This document shows, in pieces, positions 19,649 through 30,632 of a DNA stretch of 64,000 nucleotides; positions within the stretch are counted from its first letter, which is position 1; every line of letters begins with the position of its first letter. The translations under genes and the position numbers were made by a program. The notes beneath the pieces were generated by a model, which saw only the letters and a program-made list of their open reading frames with translations, made no database searches and was not told the origin of the DNA. The DNA is from Pseudevernia furfuracea (Eukaryota; Ascomycota; Lecanoromycetes; Lecanorales; Parmeliaceae): the NCBI GenBank assembly GCA_022315425.1, contig JAIUPT010000040.1, forward strand, positions 1-64,000, read 5' to 3'.

Positions 19649-21348
19649 ATGTTTACTACTAAAATGCACGCCCGTCCTTATATGGTGCGTTCGTTTCATG
19701 AGAGTGTCTTACATCGATTCGGCATTCTTCTCCTTGTCTCACTGATTCTACTGAACATCTTGTCGAGTGGCCAGCTTACCTCGTCTTCTCGAGCATTTCA
19801 AAAGCTACCACTACCAACTAATACGTCACTATCATCGAAGGCTCTCAAAAGTTATATTGTGTACTCTTTCGTCGATAGCCCTTCTCTAGACTCCGAAAAC
19901 GAGAAGATTAGGCTGCACCTTGGTATGATTCTAGCTCCCGCCGATGTGCAAGAGTATGGAGGCTACCACACAGGGGTGGAGTTCTGGTGTGTCAAAATGA
20001 ATGACATGCAACGTGCGGCACTCATGAGCGCTTTTCCAAGGGTGGGAGTAACATTTACGCGGGGAGCCTCCCCGGAAAGGGCCATTGCTGACCTATGTGA
20101 AGACCCAAGTCTTTGAAGATACTCAGCTGTTTTATCACGAAGACCTCCAAATTTCAGAAAACCACAATCAGAACGTGTCACATCCTGACCAACTTCTTTC
20201 CGAAATCACCAAGGGAGCCGATGTGGCACTAGGGCTAGGTGCTAGAACAGTCTATCAATCAGATGCTCCTTCAGATCTAAAAGTGGTCTCATGGTCCCCT
20301 AATGTCCCCTTGGGCAAAACAAAATCTTATGCGTATGATCCAGAAGGTGGCGGAGAAGCCGTTGTTTACATCATCGAGAATGGCATTGATAGCCGCAAGC
20401 ATGTAATCACCTAACAATCAGCCCACGAGCGAGTATCATGTTAATATGATTAGGAGTTTGCTTGGCCACCTCAAGAATGGCTGTACGCCCCCAGCGTTAG
20501 AAGGACAGAAACAGACGACGACCCTCTCTCACATGGATCTTGCGTCGCGTCGAAAGCCACCGGCGCTAGAAATGGCGTCTCCAAAACCACCCGTCTTGTG
20601 GTTGTCAAGTCCTCTCTCAACATCGTCGACATAGCTTGGTCCTTTCAGCAGATTGTCAATACCATTGCCAGACAGAAAAGCAATCGGGTCATCGTACTAT
20701 TCGCAGCAACGACCAAAACGCCGTGGCGCTCGCAACTTCTCCAGGATGCACGTTTCAGTCGGCTTTATCTACGAATGGAAAATCTCATCAGTTTAGGGGC
20801 AGTGGTAGTCGTACCCTCCGGCAATTATGGGAAGCGTAACTTTCACGTAGATACTGTTCCCGCCGTATTTGCGTCGCCATCTAGCGTTCCCGGCCGGCAA
20901 CCTCTACCCCTCATAGTCGCAGGGACAGTTGACAATAGGGGCGCTGAGGTTTCATGGTCGCAAAGCCTGACAAATATGGTATGGGCGCCTGGGGTTGGAG
21001 TGGCATGTACGAAGAGAGGCTGGAAATTTCACTCAACTGAGACAGGGACTTCTTTTTCTGCTGGAATGGTGCGTGAAACATCCTCTGACAGTATTAGACA
21101 TGGTCAATACTGAAGTCGACTTTTAGGTCGCTGGTCTAGCTGCCTACTTCCTGGGCATGAAACATCCTCCCTTCGCAACAGGAGGTCCAGATACGTCACG
21201 CAATTTGATGGACTACTTCCAAACCTCAGCAAGCTGGGCGAGGCGACCAGGTGAAAGGAAGGTAATTTGGAATCGGTTGGACGGCAGCTTGGTACGCATT
21301 TCTAACGCGTCAATTCTGCCTTTGACCACTGGAAATACTTCAACATAA
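19649..21348 (+). pseudogene. Subtilisin-like serine protease (S8), probable frameshift
   Basis: From the ATG at 19649 there is a signal-anchor helix (FGILLLVSLILLNILSSGQL), then a propeptide-like region. The catalytic triad is complete: Asp in VYIIENGID (about 20366-20392), His in DPLSHGSCVASKATG (about 20530-20575) and Ser in TGTSFSAGMVAG; the oxyanion region VVVPSGNYG is also present. Introns 20403-20453 and 21069-21126 obey GT-AG and keep the frame. A switch between two frames at about 20040-20100 has no good intron, so a one-base frameshift is likely and the gene is probably dead or mis-sequenced. Its membrane-anchored N-terminus is unusual for secreted fungal subtilases. Confidence 0.7.
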
Positions 21349-21719
21349 TAAGCCTCAAGACTCGATTAAACCATCAGTTCGCCAGTCTGAGATATTCTAT
21401 CAGATCTACACCGTAGTACTTGCATCAATGAAGTTTGAGATGTGAATAGGCGTTGTTAATTTTGGATTGACAAGATTACTCAAGTCCGAGGGGGGCGGTC
21501 ATGCCAAGAAGAGACATTAGTTCAACACATTCAAGATACGGATACGTTAGATGTCCGCATATGAAGGTTTCAGTGCAAAGATCCAACGCTGCCCATGCTT
21601 AACGTTGGTCTCTATTAAGGAGTTGGTAGAATTCACATGGCCTTCTTGTGTAAGAGAACTCAGATCCCATCACTGAGGATGCCGTTGGTAGAAATGATAA
21701 AGCGCTCAAGGCAGCGACT

Positions 21720-21762
21720 CAGATGAAAACATCAGACCCAGACTACGAACCTGTGATCCAGT
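21720..21762 (+). repeat. Direct repeat, copy 1 (about 43 bp)
   Basis: CAGATGAAAACATCAGACCC and the following bases through ATCCAGT are repeated at 21949 with one difference (GTGATC versus GTCATC). Confidence 0.8.
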
Positions 21763-21948
21763 TGTAAAGGCATCGGATTTGATCGTTGTATCTGAGAAAA
21801 TGGGGTCTCGTAAAAACCAATCAGACGCCAGCTGGTAAGAGTCTATGTAGGAGTCACAAGACGACACACAACATGTGTGACGACGAATAGTTAAATATGC
21901 GATTCCTAACAGCAACTGAATCTCTCCTAATGTGTCAATCCTTTCGCG

Positions 21949-21991
21949 CAGATGAAAACATCAGACCCAGACTACGAACCTGTCATCCAGT
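21949..21991 (+). repeat. Direct repeat, copy 2 (about 43 bp)
   Basis: Second copy of the segment at 21720-21762, same orientation. Confidence 0.8.
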
Positions 21992-22228
21992 CTCCAACCT
22001 CTAGAGCGAAACGCAAGACTTTGAGACTGTTCAACTAAGATAGCAATTGAAGTCAAAATCAAAATGTCATCACCTGAGTAAGATCCATCGTTTCTTGGTC
22101 AAGCAATATTGCATAGATGTAGACATGTAATACACGAATGCTGCTACTGCTCTTTAGACAAAGCATGTGTCCCCAGAGCAACTTTCATGAGTCCCGCTGC
22201 ATGACCGCGAGTGTAGCAGTCAGGGCTA

Positions 22229-22322
22229 TCAACGGTCCGGACTACTGGTATTTCCACATGAACCAGTTCAAAATGAAGCTATACAAATGGTTCACGGTCC
22301 AGTCCAGCACTTGGACCGTTGA
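22229..22322. repeat. Short inverted-repeat element (94 bp)
   Basis: Perfect 10-bp terminal inverted repeat TCAACGGTCC (22229-22238) and GGACCGTTGA (22313-22322). The motif CGGTCCGGACTA next to the left end recurs at 23091-23104. Probable tiny non-autonomous element or hairpin. Confidence 0.5.
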
Positions 22323-22935
22323 GACCATCAATTAATAGTCCAGACTATTGATTCACAGCCTTCAAAGCCCCCTTCTCATTTAAATCACTCATAATAATAT
22401 ATAGATCTTCCTTCGTAAAAAGCCTCAGTCGAAATCATGACTTTAAGCACTTCAACAGCTCGTGCTAGTAGAAAGGGTCTCTGATAGATTAGATTCATTA
22501 TTGCTAAGTGTTATAGTGATGTGACTGTTTGTAAGGGCCATGAGGTCTCTAGGCATGAGGCGGCCTGTCAGAAGTTCAGGAATTCAATATACATCTAGGT
22601 CAGATTCGGGAGACTATCCCTCTGGTGCAGCTGTGCGACTGTGCGGCTATAGCAGTCGCATAGTAAGTTTGCTTGACATGGGGGTGCACTCTCCCCTGCT
22701 AAATATGCTGCCTCTGAGGACTCCCATCGAGTTCCTCAGGATTCAGTCTATCTAGTAACCAATCCATCTGTTACTCACTCACGCATACCTAGACCCCGTT
22801 ACACTGTTAAAGAATAATTTGAAGAAATATGAGCATGACTTGTTAAAGTGACGTAAATGACACTTTTCTTTCGCTTGTTATTAAAAATACGCTCATCATG
22901 ATCAAATCTACACTCCAAAAGTCGGTCTTAAGATC
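22323..22935. other. Intergenic
   Basis: No gene, RNA or clear repeat seen apart from scattered GGTCC/GGACT motifs shared with neighbouring inverted repeats. Confidence 0.5.
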
Positions 22936-23025
22936 AGTCAGCTGGATCATCAGGACTATTAGTATGGACTACTGATCTGCAGTCAGCTGGATCATCAGGA
23001 CTATTAGTATGGACTACTGATCTGT
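22936..23025 (+). repeat. Tandem duplication, 2 x 45 bp
   Basis: The unit AGTCAGCTGGATCATCAGGA... is repeated exactly with a period of 45 (starts 22936 and 22981). It is followed by a cluster of short palindromes (ACCAGTCC, ACTGGTCC, GGTCCGGACT) up to about 23105. Confidence 0.85.
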
Positions 23026-23835
23026 ACAGCTGGACTGGTCCAGGATCATTTATGAAATCACTGAACCAGTCCAATATTACTGGTCCATTGGACGGTCCGG
23101 ACTAATAGTTAACGGCTTGTCACCAAACCATTGGGAGCCCTGCAGTGTAGCTTCCAACTTTAAAGTATTCCCATAATCCCGGCGCATAGTTTCCAGCTTT
23201 TGTGTTAGCTCAGCCGGAAGAGCCCATAGAGGCGCAGCCTTCCACCAATCCGGGGGTCGCTGACATGTGGCATTGCTGGTTTGAGTGTGACCCTGACCCA
23301 TGGTCTCGCCGCCAGTTGATCAAGCGAGAGACGTGCATTCTGCGATTCCATCGATATTCATCTCGCTCAAGTGGCTCATTGTGCCTTCGCCGTCTTCTAT
23401 CAGCAGTCGTCTTTGCAAACTCCCGCCATCGACAGAAGGTCCATGTATGCCGCTTAAAAGGTTGAGAGAGGGGAAGGATGCATTTGAATACCGGCGAAAG
23501 ATCTTGCTATGACAGATATGTGTGTGAGATATATCTGAGAGACGTTGTGAATTAAATAGAGAAGAGTGTGTTCTAACAGTCCTAGCGGGCTGTTTCTTTG
23601 AATGGGGGGTTAGCGCATCTCATAGCGAGACGCTTTGCAGCAAAAGATCCTTCAAGGAGTGTTAGTTACCTCTGATAGAATCAAGATCGGATGCCAAGCC
23701 CGAGGCGGGACTAACATGTATTTTGGCGGACCCCTCAACACCTCTCTTAGAGGCCCCCTCGGCCCCGTAGCACAAAGAAATCTCCATCTCCATATCTCAA
23801 CAGACATCTCAGTTTGAATAACCATAATCAACTCG
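23026..23835. other. Intergenic upstream of the F-box gene
   Basis: A minus frame at 23301-23077 (PPDWWKAAPLWALPAELTQK) looks more protein-like than its surroundings and may be a gene relic, but no family could be named. The remainder includes the F-box promoter region; nothing else stands out. Confidence 0.45.
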
Positions 23836-24900
23836 ATGGATGCCACCAAGCTTCGATACCTCACTTACTCGCGGGGTGACTTGTGTGATCGCACTATTGA
23901 CACTGAAGACCTTCAGCATGCCTGCCCTCTCGACCAGATATCATCAAAAACACCCTCGGCTTCCCATATGCAGGATACAACTGCCTCACTCGGCCGCTTC
24001 GAGGAGCTGCCTCTGGAGACCATGCAAAACATCCTTTCGAATACCGATCTTAGCACCTTGACACTTCTTCGTTCTATCAGCAAACCGATGAACCACCTAG
24101 TCAACGCCCTTCCTGACTACAAAAAGCTTGTCACTCACTCTCCAGATGCGCTGCGTGCATTGCTTAGCACCCACACAGCACAATACTTCACCGTAATCGA
24201 CCTCTACAACGCTCTCCGAGCTCAAGATTGCTTCTTATGTGGTCGCTTCGGTGCCTTCTTGTATCTTCTCAAGTGCCGCCGCTGCTGCTGGCAGTGCCTC
24301 AGCAGTGTTCAAGACCTTCTACCCATATCCCAAGCATCGGCCAAACTCTTGTACCGCTTCGATGAACAGACCATGGCCAGAATACCAATGCTGTTGAACA
24401 TCCCAGGGTCCTACAGCCTGAAGCAGAGTCGATCCTCTCGCCCGAAATTGAAGGGTGGAGTCCGTGTCGCCCTGGTGGCGTATGGAGCGGCAAAAAAAGC
24501 TTGCGCGGAATCACGAGTCCGTGAAGCCCTGACAGATGACTACGAGAAAGCCAAACTAGAGACAAGAATCGCTTTCCGTGGCCCGTTGTCTCAGGATTAT
24601 ATGCGAGACATGGACTGCATGAACTATGACCCTGCCGGGTACAATGCAGGCTATGGACTTGAGCCCCAACGCTTCATGGCCGCGGTTCGCTTTCCCACAT
24701 TGATCACCGGAACCGATGCCACTGTCGAGTGGGGTGTTTCTTGTCTGGGTTGCTTGGAGAAGGCGAAAACCGGGGACGAGGAGCGATTTTGGAACGAGCA
24801 GTACACGAATGAGGGTATGGTGAAACACTTGGAGCGCTGTCAAAGGGCGAGACATTCGTGGTTCTGTGATCGCATGACAGAGTTGCTTCACCGCCAATAG
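23836..24900 (+). CDS. F-box domain protein
   Basis: Intronless gene of 354 residues starting at the ATG at 23836. An F-box lies at about residues 55-100: FEELPLETMQNILSNTDLST, then LLRSISKPMNHLVNALP. This would bind SKP1 and make the protein a substrate adaptor of an SCF ubiquitin ligase. A Cys-rich stretch follows (CFLCGRFGAF, then CRRCCWQC, about residues 133-157), giving a possible zinc-binding site, and a late CLGCLEKAK plus RCQRARHSWFC could provide further metal ligands. This layout is common in filamentous ascomycete F-box proteins of unknown substrate. An internal Met (MQDTTASL, residue 46) would also retain the F-box. Confidence 0.85.
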   Translation: MDATKLRYLTYSRGDLCDRTIDTEDLQHACPLDQISSKTPSASHMQDTTASLGRFEELPLETMQNILSNTDLSTLTLLRSISKPMNHLVNALPDYKKLVTHSPDALRALLSTHTAQYFTVIDLYNALRAQDCFLCGRFGAFLYLLKCRRCCWQCLSSVQDLLPISQASAKLLYRFDEQTMARIPMLLNIPGSYSLKQSRSSRPKLKGGVRVALVAYGAAKKACAESRVREALTDDYEKAKLETRIAFRGPLSQDYMRDMDCMNYDPAGYNAGYGLEPQRFMAAVRFPTLITGTDATVEWGVSCLGCLEKAKTGDEERFWNEQYTNEGMVKHLERCQRARHSWFCDRMTELLHRQ

Positions 24901-26163
24901 ATACCTTCTTGGTCGCTGGAAGTCATGCTAGGTGAGGGGATAATGTGGTTGGAATGACTCGCCACATCACGGTAGCTTGCAAGATGCGCAGGAGGTTCAA
25001 AGAGACTCTTCATGCTTCAGTGCCCTTACTCTTCTATCTGGGAAATAAAGGGAAGGAATACATAGGTTCAGCTGCTTTATTGCATGGCGAAGCTGCAGTC
25101 TAGGACGAGGTTGAGACTAGTGATTTGAATGATACTATGTTCCTACTGGGTCCGTCATGCGTACTGTTTGTCCTCCACCATGCCTTGCCTACAACTCTGT
25201 AGAGCAGTATCTGTTTGAGTCGACGGATCTTAGTGACACGTCACACAAATATCTGTTCAGTGGCTCATCACAGATGAGTATATTATCTTCGATCGTTGTG
25301 TAATCACGTCTCCTTGAAGGGTTTCGCCAATCCTACACAATGCCAGAAAGGGAGCTAGGGCTGAGTAAAGCATGCATGTAAGCTGCACTTCCCAATAGGC
25401 GCGCCTATCATTTCACCGATTGCGTTGTAGTGGTTGCGACCTCTCGGCCCAGCCCGGCTGTTATCATAAAGTTGCAAAGAGTAAAAATTGAGTCTAACTT
25501 CTCGACGGCCGTGGGAAATCATGCACCTGATTGTGCGCATGCAGAGATAGGGTACACATAGGCTTGGCGCACATCCTTCTTTTCCGGGATGACCGGTCCG
25601 TGCGAGCTGCGGTCAGCATTGCAGACTGAGCAAACACGGATTGAAAATTCTGACATACATACCAGTATAGTACCAGCCAGGACCGTACCAGATTGGCCCA
25701 TACTGGTTGCACTCCGAGCGAGAAATACACTTCCTTAGGTTGTATGCTGGACAGAGACCACGTACGTGGGGTGCATAAACATTTTAGAAAACAGGGTATC
25801 TGGCTGCTGTGTTGCTATATAGGGCATGGGATTGTTTACACTTCAAGACGCGTAGGATTCATCACTAGACTCTCCAGGGTCCCTGCGGTCTAGCCTAAAC
25901 AGACGTCGGTTCCATCACTGATCAGCTCCACAGACAACGGCTAGCACCCTTTCTCAACTCTAGCGGTCGGGATGACTCATGTTTTTCCTAGCACTTATCT
26001 CTCCTCTACTGCTCCATGCCCACTTGAAGCTACTTCAACAAAACGTGCTCTCACCACGATGTAAAAACACTGTATCGGCCATGTCATTATCATCAGGAGT
26101 ACACATGCCTATCTGTCCTCCCCCTAAAGCTTGCCACACCGCTAGATGTCGTGAGGACGCGAA
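24901..26163. other. Intergenic between convergent genes
   Basis: The F-box gene ends at the left and the PTH11-like gene ends at the right. Short frames show no motif; no repeats or RNA genes seen. Confidence 0.6.
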
Positions 26164-27674
26164 TCAAGCTCTTTGCGGCAAGTACTCTAATTCTTCTCTT
26201 GCCGTGGCAGTTCCTTGGCCTGGACTTTCAGCCCTCGCGCTAAAAATCTTTGCTTGCGGTAGCGATCCTTCGAAACCATCAAGAACAAGATAGTCGTCAT
26301 GAAGCTGAGCGCGTGGACTATAGGGATCATTCCATGAGTCGGAGACGCTCGGTCCAACGCCGTACTTGGCAAAAGGTCTTTTAACTCTGGCGAGGACCTT
26401 GGCTTTAGACGTATCCGTTGCAGCGCATGATTCACTCCCAGGCCCAGCTCCAGAAATGCTTCCGTGGATTTTGGGGCCAATATGTTGGAAGAATTTGGGC
26501 AGCGCGGGAAGACAACCAACAATGATTCCAATTGAGAGCTCGGCCCAGGTCCAGAGTCCCATAGGGAGCAGTTCCCAGCTTGTGTCAGACGATTCAACAG
26601 TGCGCCACGTGTAGTAAGTGCGTAGGATGGAAGTTACACAAGCGCTGTTTTCAGTGATGATCAGCAAGACTTCGTTTATCTTTTTGTCTAGCATCATTCG
26701 CATCTATCTCGTCTTAAAGGGCTAAGAGATGTTGACTGAACATATACTCACAAGAAACCTGTAGCAAAGACTCCCATTATCAAAAGCTTCCGCTTCAGAG
26801 ACATCTGTAGCTTCCAAAGTGTTGGCATGGGAAGAAGAAGTATTGCGAAGTCCGATACGACGTTGAAGACTCCACTAGCTTTGTAGGAAGCGTCACCCTC
26901 GAAGCAATGACCGGTAGTCATAAGCGGATTCCATATCTTCACGCGGGGAGTGCATAAGAAAATCAAGAAGAAAGTATCCACTAGATAGAAAGTAAGTAAG
27001 CTCCAGACACAGGCGTGTATTGCAAGAAATAATGGCAGATTTCCCTTTCTGGAAGGCGCAAAGATTCTGAGGTACTGGAGAAGAATAGAGAGTTTCACGA
27101 AGATCACAGTGATCGCGTAGGTGATTGCTGTGATGTTGACCCACTGTAAGTTCTATCAGTTTTCTTTTCAAGTTACCTAATTTGCGAGGAAAGACCATAC
27201 GTAAAGTATTCGGAAAAAGGATTCGAGTCGTATATCCCACATGTGGGTTCCAGCGCCGCTTTGTTGACATTTCAGAGATGGAACAGCGAAGCCAATGAAG
27301 CTCATCTACGAACTTCAGCGACATACACTGAAGACATTGAACTTAAATCTACCAAAAGCTTACCCATGCAATGATCGAAGTATCTGAAGGGTGTCAACGT
27401 AGTTGAGGTCGCAACGGGGAGAGCCTCCAAACTTACAATCTTCATGACCCATAGATCGAAGTAAAAAATGTTTCGTATATATGCGTATAATGATGGCACA
27501 GGTTGCGAAGCTTATGGCTAGAGCGGCAGTTACATACAGGTAGACATCGAGGTTTGGTGATTTATCGAAGTTGGGTATTACACCAGCAGGCGGCATACCG
27601 GCAGGTCCATTCAGAAGGCCCTGAAGCGCTGCCTGAAGCTGGTCTGGCGTGGGAGATGGTGTTGGAGCCGCCAT
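26164..27674 (-). CDS. PTH11-like integral membrane protein (fungal rhodopsin domain)
   Basis: Five exons with clean GT-AG introns: 27674-27437, 27383-27364, 27305-27201, 27143-26752 and 26644-26164, totalling 412 codons including the stop. The ATG at 27674 is the first in frame. A Pro-rich N-terminus is followed by about seven helices, including VYLYVTAALAISFATCAIII, then GHEDYTSIIAW, YAITVIFVKLSILLQYLRIF, FYLVDTFFLIFLCTP and VSDFAILLLPMPTLWKL; the order matches PF20684. Family members are plasma-membrane receptor-like proteins implicated in surface sensing. The C-terminal tail is long, soluble and Ser/Pro-rich. Exon 2 is only 20 nt, which many gene callers will miss. No sign of decay. Confidence 0.88.
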
Positions 27675-29003
27675 TGACGAGCTTGTTCGGATTTGCAAAA
27701 ACGAGAGTGCTGATCATAAAAAAGGAAAAATGAACAGGGATAACAAAAGGTAATATTTAGAGCCCACCAAATTCAAGGCACTATTGGTAGGTCATGATAG
27801 TCGCCGAAGCTGGGGACAACGAGCAGGAATGGATTTCGGCCGTTCTGAAGTGCAAGACTTAAGGCCTCGCGCGCCAATCAACCAACGCTCTTGGCAATGC
27901 AATATTTCTCGTAAATGAGCAACAAAATCTTACTTTGCTGCAGCTCAGAATTGTTGAATGGTCCGTTTTTCTGCTCTCGCAATCTTTCTGCAGGCCATCG
28001 AAGCTATTCAGATGAAAATTGCGGGAATTTCGCCCGCGTGAGACTCGAAGGGTCTAATGTGGGGTTGCTGTGGTTGCCGCGCGTGCATTGCACTTATGCA
28101 AAGATGATACCAATGAGCTTTTCGGGCAAGACGGAAGCTTACCTGGCCAAGTACAGATCTGGAATGTAGTCGATCCGTTCGCCCTCAGGCTTTCATCTTA
28201 TCTTAATTTCACACCGCCTGTAATGGCCTCACATGTCACCTGACTCGTGTTGCCTCAGATGTTAGCAAGACATCCAGGTGCGCCTCGCCTTGTTTCTAGA
28301 TACTATGGAATAATATTGAAAAAATCGGAGACCTGGAATGATTCCGATTGCTGCACTTATAGTTCGATCACGTGAAATGCACCTTACCTGTAGTCAACTT
28401 TTGCAGTTTAATGAATTTCGCATTATGAGACCCTTACTCAGGACTTCAGAATGGGGTACTTTGGTCAGCAGAGTATGATCCCTAATGTTCATTCCCTTAG
28501 CCTGCCAAAATTGTTTCCATCTTGTCCTCATCAGCCATAAGCTTTAACTTGAAGTAAGTGAATCTCTAAATCTCATCCGTTGAGCATGAACATGGCTACT
28601 CCATAATTCTCAGAGGGCACAATTTTACCTGTGGCCATATGTGGTAAGAAAGGTAAGAAACAACTCATTCAACCCAGCTTGTGGGCCTACCACTGCAAAG
28701 CTAAAGCTGTTATCGTGTTCACTTGTATATGTGCAACCCCATCTTCATGGTCTCATCGAGCATGGACCAAAGTGTCGTGGCCTTGGCACGCTAAGGTTGA
28801 AACGAAAGCTAGTCTGCTACCGGCTTAGAGTACTCTAGTCGGACGGCTGGATGAAAATCCGTGTTGGTTGTGGACGCAATCTCCTCATTGCTTCTAATTT
28901 ACTGTAGTAATATTGATCAACGACTTCTTTCTTATTTCCCTTGCTTCGACAACTGAATCCCCCAGACGCAGTACAAAATTCACATTCACAACCATAGCCG
29001 ACC
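27675..29003. other. Intergenic between divergent genes
   Basis: Shared upstream region of the PTH11-like gene (minus) and the MDR oxidoreductase (plus). No convincing frame or repeat. Confidence 0.6.
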
Positions 29004-30056
29004 ATGCCACCTACAATCCCCGCAGCTATGAAAGCATGGCAGTTCTCCCAGGTCACTGGAGGCATCGAAAAGAACCTCAAACTCAACAACACCGCCCCTC
29101 TGCCACCCAACGCCAATTCACTGGCAGCAGATCAACTTCTCGTTCAAGTATTGTCCACCACTCTTAACCCTGTCGACTACAAGTTCGCCCAAATACCTGT
29201 CCTCGGCAATCTCATAATCAAAAAACCCTCCTCTCCCGGTCTTGATTACTCCGGCCGCGTCATAGCCAGCGGAGCCAACTCCAAAAAGATCTCATCTGAA
29301 GATTTGACACCTGGCCAGTTGGTTTTCGGAAGGCTAGACGGGCCCACGCAGTTCGGCACTCTTGCCGAGTACACTGTTGTGCCGAGATCAGGCTGCGTAC
29401 CTCTGACTCCGGGAGTGAACCCTGTTGACGCAGCCTGTATTGGCACGGCAGCGATCACAGCGTACCAATGCATTGTCCCAAACATCAAGTCTGGTGATCG
29501 GGTCTTCATCAATGGCGGCAGCGGTGGGGTAGGCAGCTTCGGCATTCAAATTGCCAAAGTCAAGGGTTGCCATGTCACCACCAGCTGTTCAATCGTTAAT
29601 GTCGAGCTCTGCAAGTCTCTTGGCGCTGACCAAGTCATTGACTACAAGAGCAAGGATGTTTTGGCCGAATTGAAGAAGATGCAGAAGTTCGATTTGGTCG
29701 TTGACAACGTGGGCACACCGAGCGAGATGTACTGGCAAGCTCACCACTTCACCAATTCAGGGACCAAGTATGTGCAGGTTGGTGGAGGACTGAGTCTAGG
29801 CGAGATCTACCTTTTGTTGAGTCGGATGATGTGGCCTGGCTTCCTTGGTGGTGGAAAGAGAGCATTCCAATTTCTCGGAGCGGCAAACAACTATGACCAA
29901 TTCAAGGAGATTGGAGGGTGGATGGCGCAGGGCAAGGTGAAGGCTTTGATTGATGAAGTGTACGGCATGGAAGACAAGGGACCAATTAGAGCATTTGAGA
30001 GGTTGAAGACTGGGCGCGCGAAGGGAAAGGTGGTCGTGAAGGTTGCTGAGCCATAA
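29004..30056 (+). CDS. MDR-superfamily oxidoreductase (quinone/enoyl-reductase-like)
   Basis: Intronless, 350 residues, ATG at 29004. The N-terminal GroES-like fold contains TTLNPVDYKFA and SPGLDYSGRVIASG; the nucleotide-binding domain has VFINGGSGGVGSFGIQIAK (about residues 168-186), then LGADQVIDY and FDLVVDNVG. There is no GHE catalytic zinc motif and no structural zinc Cys cluster, so it belongs with zinc-independent NADPH-dependent quinone reductases / zeta-crystallin-like or trans-acting enoyl reductase-like enzymes rather than alcohol dehydrogenases. Substrate unknown. Full length for the family and ends cleanly with GKVVVKV. Confidence 0.9.
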   Translation: MPPTIPAAMKAWQFSQVTGGIEKNLKLNNTAPLPPNANSLAADQLLVQVLSTTLNPVDYKFAQIPVLGNLIIKKPSSPGLDYSGRVIASGANSKKISSEDLTPGQLVFGRLDGPTQFGTLAEYTVVPRSGCVPLTPGVNPVDAACIGTAAITAYQCIVPNIKSGDRVFINGGSGGVGSFGIQIAKVKGCHVTTSCSIVNVELCKSLGADQVIDYKSKDVLAELKKMQKFDLVVDNVGTPSEMYWQAHHFTNSGTKYVQVGGGLSLGEIYLLLSRMMWPGFLGGGKRAFQFLGAANNYDQFKEIGGWMAQGKVKALIDEVYGMEDKGPIRAFERLKTGRAKGKVVVKVAEP

Positions 30057-30632
30057 GTGGAATGGAATCTAGGATGCCTAGTCATCTTAGAGTCTTTCGG
30101 GTCAAGCCCTCCGACAGCCGCGTTTGAAGCAAACACAACGTCTCCGGCTTGAGAGCTTTTACGCCAGAAAGCCATTTCTTTGCGGCACCGGTGGCGGGGT
30201 ATAGGAAATGACATGACTAGGAGCCGCGAAGTCCGCAGGACGTGTTCAAATAAGTATATAAACGAGTTACATTGTTTCGCTCGCTTCTTCCGGACTCATA
30301 CCAATATTTTGTCTACCTTTTCGCGAGGTTCTCAGTGTGCCAGTGGCATATTAATTTTTTTGAATGATGTCAGGCTCGAAGTGTTAATGTATCATGAAAA
30401 CATCGCTAAATCTTCCACCGCACTTCATACAACGGGGTTCACAGGTCTCTCTCCCTTCCAGGATCAACAACAGCGCCTCGATCTGGAGGAAGTATACTGT
30501 TCTGCAAAACCCCTCGAGATATTCCTGCCAATGTCACACCAATGCCCGCAAAAATCCAGCCCAGTACTGACATGATGTCCATGTGCAACCCTTTATTCAA
30601 TATCTATTTCACGAAAACTCTTCGTTTCAAGC
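30057..30632. other. Intergenic between convergent genes
   Basis: Separates the 3' ends of the MDR gene and the ArsH gene. No motif-bearing frame; no repeat seen. Confidence 0.6.

Larger units (their letters stand above)
21349..22228. other. Intergenic with a direct repeat
   Basis: No gene supported. It holds two copies of a segment of about 43 bp beginning CAGATGAAAACATCAGACCC (21720 and 21949), separated by about 229 bp. Confidence 0.6.
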
